64,000 nt of DNA from Thermovirga lienii DSM 17291 (GCA_000233775.1 CP003096.1:956501-1020500), one strand, 5' to 3'; numbered from the stretch's first letter, positions 18,904 to 28,379 are shown. The notes: generated by a model not told the origin, from the letters alone. Program-made: numbers and translations.

Positions 18904-19428
18904 ATGGATATTTTGAAAGATACGTTCACTAGGGAGAGAATAAAAGATATAGTCGAAAGTTTAGGGTACGAGTTTGTTGGAGTAGAATTCGTTGTTGAGA
19001 GCGGACGTACCATAATGCGGGTCTACATAGACTCTATAGGAGGAATTTTGATATCAGACTGTGAGAAGGTATCAAAAAAGATAGATGCTCTGCTTAATGA
19101 GCATGACGAAAAGATCCCCCAAAATTTTTATTTAGAGGTAAGTTCGCCAGGCATGGAGAGGCCTTTGTTCGAGATAAAAGATTACATTAGGTTTAAGGGT
19201 AAAAAGGTAAAAGTAAAATTAAAAACCCCCTTAGAGGGAAGAAAGAATTTCAAAGCTTTTATAGAGGACGTTGAGGGGGATAAGGTGTTTTTTAGAACAC
19301 CCGAAGGAGAAGTTTTCAGTGTTCCTGTATCTTCTGTGTTCAAATGTAACATCATACCCGAGGAACTTGAACAATTCGGGCATAAAGAAAAACAAACCAG
19401 GGATGATAGAAAAAGGAGGAAAAAATGA
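18904..19428 (+). CDS. rimP: Ribosome maturation factor RimP
   Basis: Assembly factor for the 30S subunit, first gene of the nusA operon as in most bacteria. It has 174 residues with the usual two domains: an N-terminal alpha/beta domain (LGYEFVGVEFVVESGRTIMRVYID; YLEVSSPGMERPL) and a C-terminal SH3-like barrel (FKGKKVKVKLKTPLEGRKNFKA). I start at ATG 18904, which follows a GAAGAAGG motif; ATG 18886 is upstream of that motif. The stop overlaps nusA by four bases. Confidence 0.93.
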   Translation: MDILKDTFTRERIKDIVESLGYEFVGVEFVVESGRTIMRVYIDSIGGILISDCEKVSKKIDALLNEHDEKIPQNFYLEVSSPGMERPLFEIKDYIRFKGKKVKVKLKTPLEGRKNFKAFIEDVEGDKVFFRTPEGEVFSVPVSSVFKCNIIPEELEQFGHKEKQTRDDRKRRKK

Positions 19429-20528
19429 TGCAATTAGGGCGTGATTTTGCTCGCGCTTTACGACAGATTACTCAAGAAAGAAATCTCCCAATGGAGATAA
19501 TATCTTCAGGGTTAGAGGCAGCGATGGTTCATGCTTACAGGAAGTTCAAAAACGGCAACCAGAATGTGGAGGTCTATCTTGACCTGGAGCATGGCGAGAT
19601 GAGCATTTGCGAGGTAAGAAAAGTCGTAGAGGAAATTGAGAATCCTGATACCGAAATTACTTTGAAAGAAGCCATCGAGAAGGGTTTTAATGATGTAGAG
19701 ATAGGGGATATTATACGAATCGAGGTCAACCCTGAAGATTTTGGGCGTATAGCCGCCCAGACAGCCAGGCAAGTGATAATTCAAAGGCTTAAAGATGCGG
19801 AAAGGCAGGTAATATACGAGGAGTTCGCGGACAAGATCGGTGGTTTGGTTACCGGAACCATTTTTAAAGCCGAGAATGATTATGTTTTGGTTAGATTGAA
19901 TGATAGAACCGAGGCCCTTTTGCCTAGAGAGGAAAAGATAGTAGGAGAAGAGTATAATCTGGGAGACCGGATGAAGTTTTATCTTTTGGAGGTAAGGCAG
20001 ACATCCAAAGGGCCAAAGATAATAGTATCCAGAAGCCATCCCGGATTGTTGCGGAAGCTATTGGAGCTTGAGGTGCCTGAAATTCAGGATGGAGTAATAG
20101 AAATAAGAGGTATTGTGAGAGAAGCTGGTGCCAGATCCAAGGTTGCTGTGAGTAGCCTGGATGCCAACGTAGAGCCGGTGGGTGCATGTGTTGGTCCTAA
20201 CGGTTCTCGTATCAAATCCATAAGCAATACCCTTGGTGGGGAGAGGATAGACATTGTGGTGTACAGTAGCGATCCATTGCAATTCATTAGAAATGCTCTC
20301 TCTCCAGCGAAGGTAGTTAAGATGGAACCTGTGTTGGAACAGGAAAGGACTGTTAAAGTTTACGTGCGTCCAGACCAGCTTTCTCTAGCCATAGGAAAAG
20401 CTGGCCAAAATGTAAGACTGGCAGCCAGGTTAACGGGATGGAAGATAGACATAAAGACTATTGAACCCGATAGACTGCCTACTTTACAGGATCTTTTTGA
20501 AGATATTGTCACTAAGGAAGATGATTGA
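19425..20528 (+). CDS. nusA: Transcription termination/antitermination factor NusA
   Basis: RNA polymerase-binding factor that controls pausing, termination and antitermination. It has 367 residues, the short form without the extra C-terminal acidic repeats of E. coli. The order is an N-terminal polymerase-binding domain (1-125), an S1 domain (about 130-200, GLVTGTIFKAENDYVLVRL), then KH1 and KH2 (VGPNGSRIKSISNTLGGERIDIV; LAIGKAGQNVRLAARLTGWKIDI). AAAAGGAGG precedes ATG 19425; ATG 19428 is an equal alternative. NusA often controls its own operon, which fits the hairpin in the leader. Confidence 0.96.
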   Translation: MMQLGRDFARALRQITQERNLPMEIISSGLEAAMVHAYRKFKNGNQNVEVYLDLEHGEMSICEVRKVVEEIENPDTEITLKEAIEKGFNDVEIGDIIRIEVNPEDFGRIAAQTARQVIIQRLKDAERQVIYEEFADKIGGLVTGTIFKAENDYVLVRLNDRTEALLPREEKIVGEEYNLGDRMKFYLLEVRQTSKGPKIIVSRSHPGLLRKLLELEVPEIQDGVIEIRGIVREAGARSKVAVSSLDANVEPVGACVGPNGSRIKSISNTLGGERIDIVVYSSDPLQFIRNALSPAKVVKMEPVLEQERTVKVYVRPDQLSLAIGKAGQNVRLAARLTGWKIDIKTIEPDRLPTLQDLFEDIVTKEDD

Positions 20529-20532
20529 ATAG

Positions 20533-21195
20533 ATGGCGGGAATTACTGGCAATAAAGCAGGTGCCTTACAAAAAAGGAAAAGACCCAGGACATGTGTGGG
20601 GTGCGGAGCCGAGGAGGGCAAAAAAAAATTGCTGCGAGTAGTTCGCTCTCCGGAGGGTGTGGTAAGCGTTGACCCCACAGGGAGGGAGCCTGGAAGAGGT
20701 GCTTACTTGTGTATCAGTTTAGAATGTCTTAAATTGGCGAAGAAGAAAAATGCCTTTTCCAGAGCTTTGAGGGTGTCTGTGCCTTTAACCTTTTACGACG
20801 AAGTTGAGGCATATATAAATGCAAAGCTGAGTGGAGATGAAAATGGAGGGAAAGGGCAAAGGCCTATAGACCCAAAACTATTAGATATGATCGGTCTTTC
20901 CGCAAGGGCAGGAATGCTTTCTGTTGGTCAGGATCAGGTGTTACAGGAACTTAAGAAGGGCAAGCATTTACTTGTTTTGCTAACAAGAGACTGTTCTAAG
21001 AATGTTGAGAGAGCTATAGCTGGGTATAAGGAAAGAGGTCTCTGTAAGATTATAAAATTGGACTTTCTTGACAGAGACGTTGTCCACACGAAGCTTAATC
21101 TTGGGAAAACCCAGATTTTAGGGCTTCCTCTTGACAGCGGAATGGCTAAAAAAATTGAAACGCTCGTGACAGAGGGGGTTGTGAATCATGAGTAA
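20533..21195 (+). CDS. YlxR (DUF448) - L7Ae/YlxQ-like fusion RNA-binding protein
   Basis: A 220-residue protein joining two parts that are separate genes in Bacillus (ylxR and ylxQ) at the same spot between nusA and infB. Residues 17-95 are YlxR-like: RTCVGCG (C21, C24), LLRVVRSPEG, the DPTGREPGRGAYLC signature and LKLAKKKNAFSRALR. Residues about 112-205 look like the L7Ae/L30e fold (LLDMIGLSARAGMLSVGQDQV; KHLLVLLTRDCSKNV), which binds kink-turn RNA in relatives. It starts at ATG 20533, five bases after nusA, and overlaps infB by eight bases. Confidence 0.88.
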   Translation: MAGITGNKAGALQKRKRPRTCVGCGAEEGKKKLLRVVRSPEGVVSVDPTGREPGRGAYLCISLECLKLAKKKNAFSRALRVSVPLTFYDEVEAYINAKLSGDENGGKGQRPIDPKLLDMIGLSARAGMLSVGQDQVLQELKKGKHLLVLLTRDCSKNVERAIAGYKERGLCKIIKLDFLDRDVVHTKLNLGKTQILGLPLDSGMAKKIETLVTEGVVNHE

Positions 21196-23158
21196 AATTC
21201 GAGTATACGAATTGGCAAAGATGTTAGGCTTATCCAATAAGGATTTGATGCAGATATTGGAAGATTTGGGAGTGGATGTAAAAACCCATATGAGCTCCAT
21301 AGATGCAGAGACAGCTCAAATAATAGAGGAGTCTCTTGGGGAGCCCAAGACGAAAGATAAACCTTCTGATGTCAAGGAGAAAGGAAAAAAGGTTGTAAAT
21401 GTTCCCCCTGGATCAAGCGTTTCAGATGTAGCTAACCTTTTAGGGATAAAGCCGGCGGATGCGGTAAAAGCATTGTTGGAAGCAGGTAAAATGATTCCTG
21501 CTGGAGCAACGGCAAATAGGGAGATATTGGACATTTTATCAGAGGTGTTTAACGCAGAATTTGTAGTAGCAGATTCCGCGCAGGAGGAACAGGAAAAGGA
21601 TAAGGCCAAATCTCAGCAGAGGAAGAAACCCGAAGGTAAGAATCTGCAACCTAGGGCTCCTATCGTAACGGTGATGGGGCACGTGGATCACGGCAAGACC
21701 TCCCTTTTGGATTACGTTAGAAAGACTAAAGTAACGGAGCGCGAAGCCGGAGGAATAACGCAGCACATAGGAGCCTCTACTCTTGAATATAACGGCAGGA
21801 AAATAGTGTTTCTAGATACTCCGGGACATGAAGCGTTTACTTCTATGCGTGCGCGTGGAGCCCAGGTTACTGATATCGTTATTTTGGTGGTTGCAGCTGA
21901 TGATGGGGTAATGCCTCAGACTGTAGAAGCGTTGAACCATGCCAAAGCCTCAGGGGTTCCCATAGTCGTTGCTGTAAACAAAATAGACAAACCTGAAGCG
22001 AGGCCAGACAGAGTAAGACAACAACTTTCTGAGCACGGCTTGATCCCCGAGGAATGGGGCGGGGATACTATATTCGTTGATATCTCCGCAAAGACCGGGG
22101 TCGGAATAGACCAACTTCTTGAGATGGTGCTACTGGTGGCAGATATGCATGAATTGAAGGCGGACCCGACAGTTGACCCTCGAGGAGTCATTATCGAAGC
22201 CAAGCTAGATAGAGGTAAAGGGCCTGTTGCTACAGTGATAGTTCAAGAGGGCACTTTGAGGGTAGGCAATATAGTGGTTTCAGAGAGTTCCTGGGGCAAG
22301 GTTAGGGCGATGATAGATGATAGGGGACGTAACTTGAAAGAGGCTGGCCCCAGTACGGCTGTGGAGATTTTGGGATTCAATGATGTTCCTTCTCCGGGGG
22401 AGACCTTTAAAGTCGTAGGCTCGGAGAAAGAAGCAAGAACATTGATAGATAAAATAAAACAAGAAGAAAAGCTAGCTGCCTCAAAGACCGAAAGGCATAT
22501 GACACTAGAGGAGTTATATGGGAAGATGGCTGAAGGAGAGACTCCAACCCTCCGTCTCGTACTGAAGTGCGACGTGCAAGGATCTTTGGAGGCTCTAAAG
22601 GGCTCCCTCAAAAAACTTGAAACTGATGAAGTGGAGATTCAATTTATCCATGAGGGTGTAGGTAGAATTTCAGAATCCGATGTGATGCTGGCTTCTGCGT
22701 CAGACGCAATAATAATTGGATTTAACGTCAGGCCTGATTCGAAGGCCAAAAAGTTGGCAGAAGCTGAAGGTATTCAGATTAGGTTGTACGACGTAATATA
22801 CGATCTTATCGATGATGTAAAATCGGCTTTGGAAGGAATGCTTGCTCCTACGTTGAAGGAGAGGACCTTGGGACAAGCGGAGATAAGAGCCGTGTTCAAG
22901 GTACCAAAAGTTGGCAAGGTTGCCGGATGCTACGTACTGGAAGGTGTTATAAGAAGGAACGCTAAGGTTCGCCTGATAAGAGATGGTATAGTTATTTGGA
23001 ATGGGTCTTTGGACACTCTAAAAAGGTTTAAGGATGACGTAAGGGAAGTTGCTGCTGGTTATGAATGTGGCATGAGTTTCACCAACTTCCAAGACTTCAA
23101 CGAAGGCGATATCGTAGAAGCTTACGAAATAGTCGAAGAGAAAAGGACGCTGGAGTAG
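21188..23158 (+). CDS. infB: Translation initiation factor IF-2
   Basis: GTPase that brings initiator tRNA to the 30S subunit and promotes subunit joining. It has 656 residues, with a short N-terminal region: IF2_N elements at 1-50 and about 70-125, then a charged linker. The G domain starts at residue 158, with G1 GHVDHGKT (164-171), G3 DTPGHE and G4 NKID; domains II, III and IV follow ([24 protein letters not shown] near the end). A GAGGGGG motif precedes ATG 21188. The initiator tRNA it uses is encoded at 39505-39581. Confidence 0.98.
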   Translation: MSKIRVYELAKMLGLSNKDLMQILEDLGVDVKTHMSSIDAETAQIIEESLGEPKTKDKPSDVKEKGKKVVNVPPGSSVSDVANLLGIKPADAVKALLEAGKMIPAGATANREILDILSEVFNAEFVVADSAQEEQEKDKAKSQQRKKPEGKNLQPRAPIVTVMGHVDHGKTSLLDYVRKTKVTEREAGGITQHIGASTLEYNGRKIVFLDTPGHEAFTSMRARGAQVTDIVILVVAADDGVMPQTVEALNHAKASGVPIVVAVNKIDKPEARPDRVRQQLSEHGLIPEEWGGDTIFVDISAKTGVGIDQLLEMVLLVADMHELKADPTVDPRGVIIEAKLDRGKGPVATVIVQEGTLRVGNIVVSESSWGKVRAMIDDRGRNLKEAGPSTAVEILGFNDVPSPGETFKVVGSEKEARTLIDKIKQEEKLAASKTERHMTLEELYGKMAEGETPTLRLVLKCDVQGSLEALKGSLKKLETDEVEIQFIHEGVGRISESDVMLASASDAIIIGFNVRPDSKAKKLAEAEGIQIRLYDVIYDLIDDVKSALEGMLAPTLKERTLGQAEIRAVFKVPKVGKVAGCYVLEGVIRRNAKVRLIRDGIVIWNGSLDTLKRFKDDVREVAAGYECGMSFTNFQDFNEGDIVEAYEIVEEKRTLE

Positions 23159-23165
23159 TAAACCT

Positions 23166-23498
23166 TTGAGAATGTGGAGAAGTTATGAATCTCCAGTATT
23201 CGGTATTTTAATGCTCGAAATAAAGGTGCAGGGGGCGAAAAGCTTGAAGGACCGAAGGCAAGTTTTTCGCTCTCTGCAGACTTTATTGCGGAAGCGCTGG
23301 AATGTTTCCGTAACCGATCTAGGCCCTTCGGGATCATGGAGCGATTTGGCAATGGCTGTTGGTATTGTGGGCAGTAGTTTTGATAGTGTTGAAGACACCT
23401 TGTCAGATGTGATGCGGTTTTTGAACATGAAGGAAGAACTTTCAGAATTTTCCATTGTTCGGATGAAACGAGAGGTAGAGAAATATGACGTCTTTTAG
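23166..23498 (+). CDS. DUF503 family protein (YlxP-like)
   Basis: A 110-residue protein of unknown function with the DUF503 core (GILMLEIKVQGAKSLKDRRQV; RKRWNVSVTDLG), located between infB and rbfA exactly as ylxP is in Bacillus. The fold is a small ferredoxin-like alpha/beta unit in solved relatives. The start is uncertain: TTG 23166 has GGAG ten bases upstream, and ATG 23172 is sixteen bases away. The stop overlaps rbfA by 14 bases. Confidence 0.85.
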   Translation: MRMWRSYESPVFGILMLEIKVQGAKSLKDRRQVFRSLQTLLRKRWNVSVTDLGPSGSWSDLAMAVGIVGSSFDSVEDTLSDVMRFLNMKEELSEFSIVRMKREVEKYDVF

Positions 23499-23862
23499 AA
23501 TGCAACGCATTAATAAAGAGCTTTTGAGGGAGATATCGATTCTTCTTCAAAGCGAGATAAAGGACGAGCGCGCTAAGAGGGCTATTCTGATAGAGGTTGA
23601 CTGCTCAAAGGACCTTAGTCACGCAAAAGTGTATTACACCACGTTGCGGAAGGAAGACCGAGAAGAGGTCCAAAAGGGCCTTGATAAAGCCTCCAAGCTG
23701 ATTCGGTCCATTTTGGGAAGGCAGATGCATTTACGACAAATACCAGAACTTAGGTTCGAATATGATTTGGTAGAGGAAAAGGCCAGGAAGTTGGAGGCTG
23801 TGTTGGATTCCATAAAGTCCAAGGAGGATAGCAAGAAAGAAGGTCCGGAGGAGAGTTTATGA
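23485..23862 (+). CDS. rbfA: Ribosome-binding factor A
   Basis: KH-like cold-shock factor that binds 16S rRNA helix 1 and helps mature the 30S subunit. It has 125 residues: RINKELLREISILLQSEI at the N-terminus, then the diagnostic SHAKVYYTTL and LGRQMHLRQIPELRFEYD. It starts at ATG 23485 with GAGAGG upstream, inside the end of the ylxP-like gene, and overlaps the next gene by four bases. Confidence 0.95.
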   Translation: MTSFRMQRINKELLREISILLQSEIKDERAKRAILIEVDCSKDLSHAKVYYTTLRKEDREEVQKGLDKASKLIRSILGRQMHLRQIPELRFEYDLVEEKARKLEAVLDSIKSKEDSKKEGPEESL

Positions 23863-24851
23863 GGGAACCTTTTGCTTCTATAAGGGAAGCCCTTTTGAAC
23901 GCTAGGTGCTGGCTAGTCTTAGCTCACGAAAAGCCTGATGGCGACTCTTTAGGATGCGGAAGTGCTCTCGTCCGGAGGGCTGAAGTGCTGAACAAGGATG
24001 TCATCTGGTGTGGTCCCGATGAAATCCCTGAAATGTATGCTTTCCTGTATGGGATCGAGAGATATGAAGTCTTAGAAAGTGTAGAAGTTCCAAAGGACTC
24101 GGTGGTCGTAGCTATAGATATAGCGTCTTTAGGTAGGACCACCGAGTTGTTAGTTGGAGAAAACAGTGAAGATGTTTTGATTGTTAACATTGATCATCAT
24201 GGCGATAATACCTGTTATGGGGCAATAAATTTGGTTAGGGAAGAGGCTTCCTCGGTTGCAGAAATTATTTGGCTTATGTATAACGAATTTGGGTGGGAGG
24301 TCTTTTCAGAGGAGGCGCTGGGACTTTATGTGGCCCTAGCGACTGATTCTGGCCACTTTCGTTTTTCTAACACTTCCTCGCAAACTCATGCCGTTGCAGC
24401 TGAACTCCTCAGGATAGGGGAATTAGATCCCCAAAAAATTTTTACGCAGATATACGAAAACCGTCCGATAAGAAAAATGCGTTTATGGGGTAAGGCATTC
24501 ATTAAAGCGGAGCTTCACCTGTCAGGCAGGTTGTGTGTCTGCTGCTTGACTAATGGGGACTTTGAGGAATGTGGTGCAAAAAAGGAAGATACCGAGCATT
24601 TGGTCAATGAGTTTCTGTCCATAAAAGATGTAATGACAGCCGTGTTACTAGTTGAGGATGAGAATGGCACAAAGGCGAGCATTAGAACACGAGAGCCTGT
24701 AGATGCAAGAGAAATCGCGAGGATATGGTCCGGTGGAGGTCATGTAAGAGCCGCAGGCTGTAGAATGGAAGTTCCAGTAGAAGAGGCAAAAGAGTTGATA
24801 TTGAAGGAAATCGGAGCGATATATGCAGAACGGGGTTATCTTATTAAATAA
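23859..24851 (+). CDS. nrnA: DHH-family phosphoesterase (oligoribonuclease/pAp phosphatase type)
   Basis: NrnA-like enzyme that degrades nano-RNA dinucleotides and 3'-phosphoadenosine 5'-phosphate with Mn2+. It has 330 residues. The metal-binding motifs are in order: HEKPDGDSLGCG (DGDS at 27-30), DIASLGRT, NIDHHGDN (DHH at 112-114), TDSGHFRFSNTS, and the DHHA1 substrate motif GGGHVRAAGCRM. The same gene often sits between rbfA and truB. GGAGGAGAG precedes ATG 23859. It overlaps truB by 29 bases. Exact substrate preference is inferred from the family. Confidence 0.9.
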   Translation: MREPFASIREALLNARCWLVLAHEKPDGDSLGCGSALVRRAEVLNKDVIWCGPDEIPEMYAFLYGIERYEVLESVEVPKDSVVVAIDIASLGRTTELLVGENSEDVLIVNIDHHGDNTCYGAINLVREEASSVAEIIWLMYNEFGWEVFSEEALGLYVALATDSGHFRFSNTSSQTHAVAAELLRIGELDPQKIFTQIYENRPIRKMRLWGKAFIKAELHLSGRLCVCCLTNGDFEECGAKKEDTEHLVNEFLSIKDVMTAVLLVEDENGTKASIRTREPVDAREIARIWSGGGHVRAAGCRMEVPVEEAKELILKEIGAIYAERGYLIK

Positions 24852-25761
24852 ACGTTTTGGGGAAAGAAGCACAAGATGTGTTAGCAAAATCAAATCACTA
24901 GTTGGAAGGGGCCTTAAGATCGGTCATGCCGGAACACTGGATTCTACGGCAGAAGGTCTGCTGGTGATTTTGTTAGGCTCCATGACTAGGACGTCAAGTT
25001 TCATCATGGAGCTTCCCAAAATCTACGAAGTGAAAGCGCACTTAGGGTATGAAACGGATACTTTAGATTCAAGTGGAGTGATCGTTAAAGAATCCTGCGC
25101 AGAACATGTAACAAGAAAAGATGTAGAAGTTTCTCTTGCCTCTATGTTGGGCTGGATTAATCAGGTCCCCCCAAAAATATCTGCTGTGCGGATAGAGGGT
25201 AAACGTTCCCATGAGTTAGCCAGAAAAGGGGTAGATATTTCTCCTGCTCCCAAACCAGTCCGAGTTTATAAGATTGAAGTATGTGACTTCGATTTAACAG
25301 AGAAATCTATTTCCTTGAGTATACACTGTGGGAAGGGCACGTATATTCGTAGCATTATTAGGGATCTGGGGAGGGCGTTGGGGTGTTATGCTACTGTGAC
25401 CTCACTGAGGAGGACTTACGTGGGACTAATGGATTTGCAAGATAGCGTTTCGTTGGAGCAGTTGCAAATGGGCTCTGTCGATAAATATCTACTAAAGCCT
25501 TATGAAATACTAAAAAACTATACTATCTACTATATTCCTGAGGACCTTCAAAGATGGATCAAAGCCGGTAACAGAGTTGAACCGTCCAAGCTTGTGCGGC
25601 GGAGTTGGTCTCCCTTTGGAATAGGTAGGCATGTTGTGTTGGTTGGAAGGGATTTTTTCTCTTTTGCCGAACGGATGTATATATCAGGAAAGCCTTTATT
25701 CAAGCCTGTCAGAACCATTATGTGCAGCGAAGAAGAGCTTAGGAAGGAAGATATTAAATGA
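24823..25761 (+). CDS. truB: tRNA pseudouridine(55) synthase
   Basis: Converts U55 in the T-loop of most tRNAs to pseudouridine. It has 312 residues. The catalytic aspartate is D40 in IGHAGTLDSTAEGLL, where most relatives have GTLDPxATGLL; the Pro-to-Ser change is unusual but leaves Asp intact. Other family segments are YEVKAHLGYETDTLDSSG, VPPKISAVRIEGKRSHELARKG and CGKGTYIRSIIRDLG. It starts at ATG 24823, inside the end of the DHH gene, with GGAG upstream, and overlaps ribF by four bases. Confidence 0.94.
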   Translation: MQNGVILLNKRFGERSTRCVSKIKSLVGRGLKIGHAGTLDSTAEGLLVILLGSMTRTSSFIMELPKIYEVKAHLGYETDTLDSSGVIVKESCAEHVTRKDVEVSLASMLGWINQVPPKISAVRIEGKRSHELARKGVDISPAPKPVRVYKIEVCDFDLTEKSISLSIHCGKGTYIRSIIRDLGRALGCYATVTSLRRTYVGLMDLQDSVSLEQLQMGSVDKYLLKPYEILKNYTIYYIPEDLQRWIKAGNRVEPSKLVRRSWSPFGIGRHVVLVGRDFFSFAERMYISGKPLFKPVRTIMCSEEELRKEDIK

Positions 25762-26678
25762 TAGTAGTGTTGGGAGCTTTTGATGGTTTTCATAAAGGGC
25801 ATCAGGCGCTGTTTGACGCTGCGAGTAAGATGACTTTGCGTTTGGAGGATTCTTGGGGGGTAGTAACTTTTTCTCCTCATCCCCAGGCTGTGCTTTCAAG
25901 TGATGGCTTTACTTTTCTTTTTACAGAGAGAGAAAGAGAGATTTTAGCTCGTTTTTTTGGCATACCTGAGCTTGTTCGAATACAATTTACGAGAAAATTA
26001 GCAGAGATGGAGCCTGAAGATTTTGTTTGTTTTTTGGAAGAAAGGTTTTTTATACGTGGACTGGTGGTTGGTGAAGATTTTAGGTTTGGCCGTTTAAGGA
26101 AAGGGAATGCATCCATGCTTAAAGAGCTAGCACATGTCAGAGGGTGGCAGACGTCAATAGTCCCCCAGGTGTCTTTCGATGGAGATAAGATAAGCAGCTC
26201 CAAAATAAGAGTGCTTGTTTCTTTAGGCGATGTTCGGACAGCAGGAAACATGCTTGGGTATCCCTTTTTTTTGAACGGGTCCGTTTCTCATGGAGAAGGA
26301 AGGGGAAGGTCTCTGGGCTTCCCGACCGCGAATATAGTCCCCTGCACGGGGAAAATTTTACCTGATCGAGGTGTCTACGCGGGGGCGGCAGCTGTGGAGG
26401 GAGAAATATTTCCTGCAGCCATAAATATAGGTTTCAACCCGACGTTTGAAGGCATCAGATCTTTGAGGGTGGAAGCTCACATAGTAGGCTTCAAAGGCGA
26501 TATATATAACAAAAAAATAACCATATTTTTCTTGGAAAAAATAAGGCAGGAATCTAAGTTTCTGAAGGTAGAGGAACTGGTGGAACAGATTAAAAAAGAT
26601 GTAAAAGCAACCACTGATTATTGGAAAAGAGAGAAAAAGTTCAAGAGAGTGATCAGTATGCTTGGTATGCATGTTTGA
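25758..26678 (+). CDS. ribF: Bifunctional riboflavin kinase / FAD synthetase
   Basis: Makes FMN and then FAD from riboflavin. It has 306 residues. The FAD synthetase half begins almost at the start codon with LGAFDGFHKGHQALF (the HxGH nucleotidyltransferase motif) and ISSSKIRVLVSLGDV. The kinase half shows HGEGRGRSLGFPTANI and YAGAAAVEG. The N-terminus is shorter than E. coli RibF but normal for this clade's truB-ribF order. It starts at ATG 25758 after GGAAGGAAG. It is the last gene of the nusA operon; tRNA-Arg and its own promoter follow. Confidence 0.95.
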   Translation: MIVVLGAFDGFHKGHQALFDAASKMTLRLEDSWGVVTFSPHPQAVLSSDGFTFLFTEREREILARFFGIPELVRIQFTRKLAEMEPEDFVCFLEERFFIRGLVVGEDFRFGRLRKGNASMLKELAHVRGWQTSIVPQVSFDGDKISSSKIRVLVSLGDVRTAGNMLGYPFFLNGSVSHGEGRGRSLGFPTANIVPCTGKILPDRGVYAGAAAVEGEIFPAAINIGFNPTFEGIRSLRVEAHIVGFKGDIYNKKITIFFLEKIRQESKFLKVEELVEQIKKDVKATTDYWKREKKFKRVISMLGMHV

Positions 26679-26711
26679 ATTTTTTCTAATTACGAAAATT
26701 TGTCTTCCCCA

Positions 26712-26740
26712 TTGAATTAAGCCTTACGGCATGGTAATAT
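26712..26740 (+). promoter_or_regulatory. Promoter of tRNA-Arg
   Basis: TTGAAT at 26712-26717 and TAATAT at 26735-26740, spaced 17 bp. The predicted start near 26747 is eight bases before the mature tRNA. Confidence 0.7.
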
Positions 26741-26754
26741 TACTCTTGTTTTGC

Positions 26755-26830
26755 GGGCCTGTAGCTCAGGGGATAGAGCAACGGCCTCCTAAGCCGTAGG
26801 TCGCCCGTTCGAATCGGGCCAGGCCCGCCA
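26755..26830 (+). tRNA. tRNA-Arg (CCU)
   Basis: A 76-base cloverleaf with CCA encoded. The acceptor GGGCCTG pairs with CAGGCCC, the anticodon stem ACGGC/GCCGT encloses CTCCTAA with anticodon CCU (codon AGG), and the T-arm GCCCG/CGGGC encloses TTCGAAT. No convincing terminator follows; only a four-pair CCTC/GAGG stem before TTTTTT near 26865. Confidence 0.96.
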
Positions 26831-26913
26831 TATTCCCTCCGTATAGATGCGATTCCCAAGAGGTTTTTTGTTTATAAGATGGTTAGCGGCATCAAATTCC
26901 CCTTGCTGTCTAG

Positions 26914-26919
26914 TATAAT
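26914..26919 (+). promoter_or_regulatory. Probable -10 box upstream of pcm
   Basis: A perfect TATAAT. The expected -35 position (26891-26896) reads ATCAAA, a poor match. A start near 26926 would lie downstream of the ATG at 26923, which argues for the later pcm start. Confidence 0.4.
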
Positions 26920-27000
26920 TTTATGCATTGGCTACTTATATTTTTGAGTGAAGCAGTGTGCGTAATCTTTCAATTATGCTTCATGGAGAGGCGGATGTCC

Positions 27001-27657
27001 ATGATTTTTGAAGAGCGAAAATGGGCCGAGCTTGCAGAAAACATGGTCAGGACCCAAATAGCGGCGAGGGGAATTTCCAACGGAAGGATTTTGGATGCTT
27101 TAGCGAAGGTTCCTAGGCATGTATTTGTTCCGGAAGAACTTCGTTTCATGGCCTATGACGATTGCCCTTTGCCTATAGGGTATGGACAAACCATCTCTCA
27201 ACCTTATATGGTGGCTCGAATGACAGAACTTTTGGACCCTAAGGCCGGAGAAAAAGTACTGGAAATAGGTACTGGTTCTGGTTACCAAGCCGCGGTATTG
27301 GCCTATTTAGGGGCGAAGGTTTTTTCAATCGAGAGAATTGAACCACTAGCAAAAAGAGCACAAGACAACCTTCGGAAATTAGGGCTCAGTGCCTCTGTTA
27401 TTGTTGGTGACGGCAATAAAGGTTTACCCGAGGAAGCACCTTTTGATGCAGTGATTGTGACTGCAGCATCTACGGAAGTGGCTCAAGCTTGGAAAGAACA
27501 GCTGAAAGACGATGGTAGAATATTGTTGCCTTTACGATTACACTCTGGAGTGGAGCGGTTGTTGTTGCTTATACGTAGCGAAGGAAAAGAAGAAGAACAG
27601 TGGTACGATTATTGCCGCTTTGTCCCATTACTTCCTGGAGTAGAAAAAACAATGTAA
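27001..27657 (+). CDS. pcm: Protein-L-isoaspartate O-methyltransferase
   Basis: Repairs aged proteins by methylating L-isoaspartyl residues with SAM. It has 218 residues. Marks are MVRTQIAARGISNGRILDALAKVPRHVFVPE, the IGYGQTISQPYMVARMTELL substrate loop, and SAM motif I VLEIGTGSGYQAAVLA. I start at ATG 27001, six bases after GGAGAGGCGG. In-frame ATGs at 26923, 26983 and 26995 exist, but the first would precede the predicted transcription start and adds a hydrophobic stretch not typical of the family. Confidence 0.94.
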   Translation: MIFEERKWAELAENMVRTQIAARGISNGRILDALAKVPRHVFVPEELRFMAYDDCPLPIGYGQTISQPYMVARMTELLDPKAGEKVLEIGTGSGYQAAVLAYLGAKVFSIERIEPLAKRAQDNLRKLGLSASVIVGDGNKGLPEEAPFDAVIVTAASTEVAQAWKEQLKDDGRILLPLRLHSGVERLLLLIRSEGKEEEQWYDYCRFVPLLPGVEKTM

Positions 27658-27687
27658 TCTGAGACGACGAAAGGAGCTTTTTGTTGA

Positions 27688-28251
27688 ATGGCTATTACTA
27701 TCAAGAGTCTGAAAATAATGTTTTGGGCAGCCTTGATTTCAACGGTCTTGGTGTTTTTCATTTTTGTGCCAATACCAAGCGTGAAAATACTAGTAGGTGA
27801 CAGAGTTTGGTTTAAGGTTCCTGTGGCCTTGGGGGGGAAGTTTGAGACTTTGTATGAACATTCTGTTCAAAAGACTCCAGTGATAGATGAGTATGTAATA
27901 AGCTGTGGCCGAATATGGCAGTGGCAGGAGAGAGTAAAATCCCATAATGCTGGTCTTCCATTCGAGGTGCCAAGGAATGGTAAATTTCTTGCAACAAACG
28001 GCTGGTTTTATTTTAGGGGAGGGCGATGGAATTGGAACCGGTTCTTCTTGAGGGTTGGAAATGACATCTTGGGGAAAAACATCATTGTTTTTGGGGACGG
28101 TTTTATAGATGGGACTCCAGAAAGAACAACTTATAAATTGTTTACTATACTTAGAGGCAGAAAGCTTGTTGTACAATGGGCGTCTACGACGATTGTCTCA
28201 TGTTTGTTCTCAAATGAAAGTCTCAGAATAGTGCCTAATATGGTAGAATAA
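27688..28251 (+). CDS. DUF1850 protein associated with TRAP transporter
   Basis: A 187-residue protein with one N-terminal membrane segment (about 9-28) and an exported domain beginning FETLYEHSVQKTPVIDEYV, the DUF1850 hallmark. Genes of this family commonly sit beside the fused TRAP permease, as here; their role is unknown. It starts at ATG 27688 after AAAGGAG. The periplasmic TAXI receptor gene that usually precedes it is missing: the upstream gene is pcm. Confidence 0.82.
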   Translation: MAITIKSLKIMFWAALISTVLVFFIFVPIPSVKILVGDRVWFKVPVALGGKFETLYEHSVQKTPVIDEYVISCGRIWQWQERVKSHNAGLPFEVPRNGKFLATNGWFYFRGGRWNWNRFFLRVGNDILGKNIIVFGDGFIDGTPERTTYKLFTILRGRKLVVQWASTTIVSCLFSNESLRIVPNMVE

Positions 28252-28379
28252 GGCGAATATTTGCATAAAAGAGAAGATGGAGGGGGCGTATCTGGAGGTG
28301 GGGGGTGTGTAGTAACTGAGTGTGAGGGGCAATAGGTTGTTTGGTGCTTTTATATTTACCGTTGATAGGAGGTATTTTG

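Noticed and set aside
26831-26880. Terminator after tRNA-Arg
   Set aside because: Only a four-pair CCTC/GAGG stem with a long loop precedes the T run, too weak to list.
26923-27000. Signal-like N-terminal extension of Pcm from ATG 26923
   Set aside because: A TATAAT at 26914-26919 places the transcription start after this ATG, and a good SD precedes ATG 27001.
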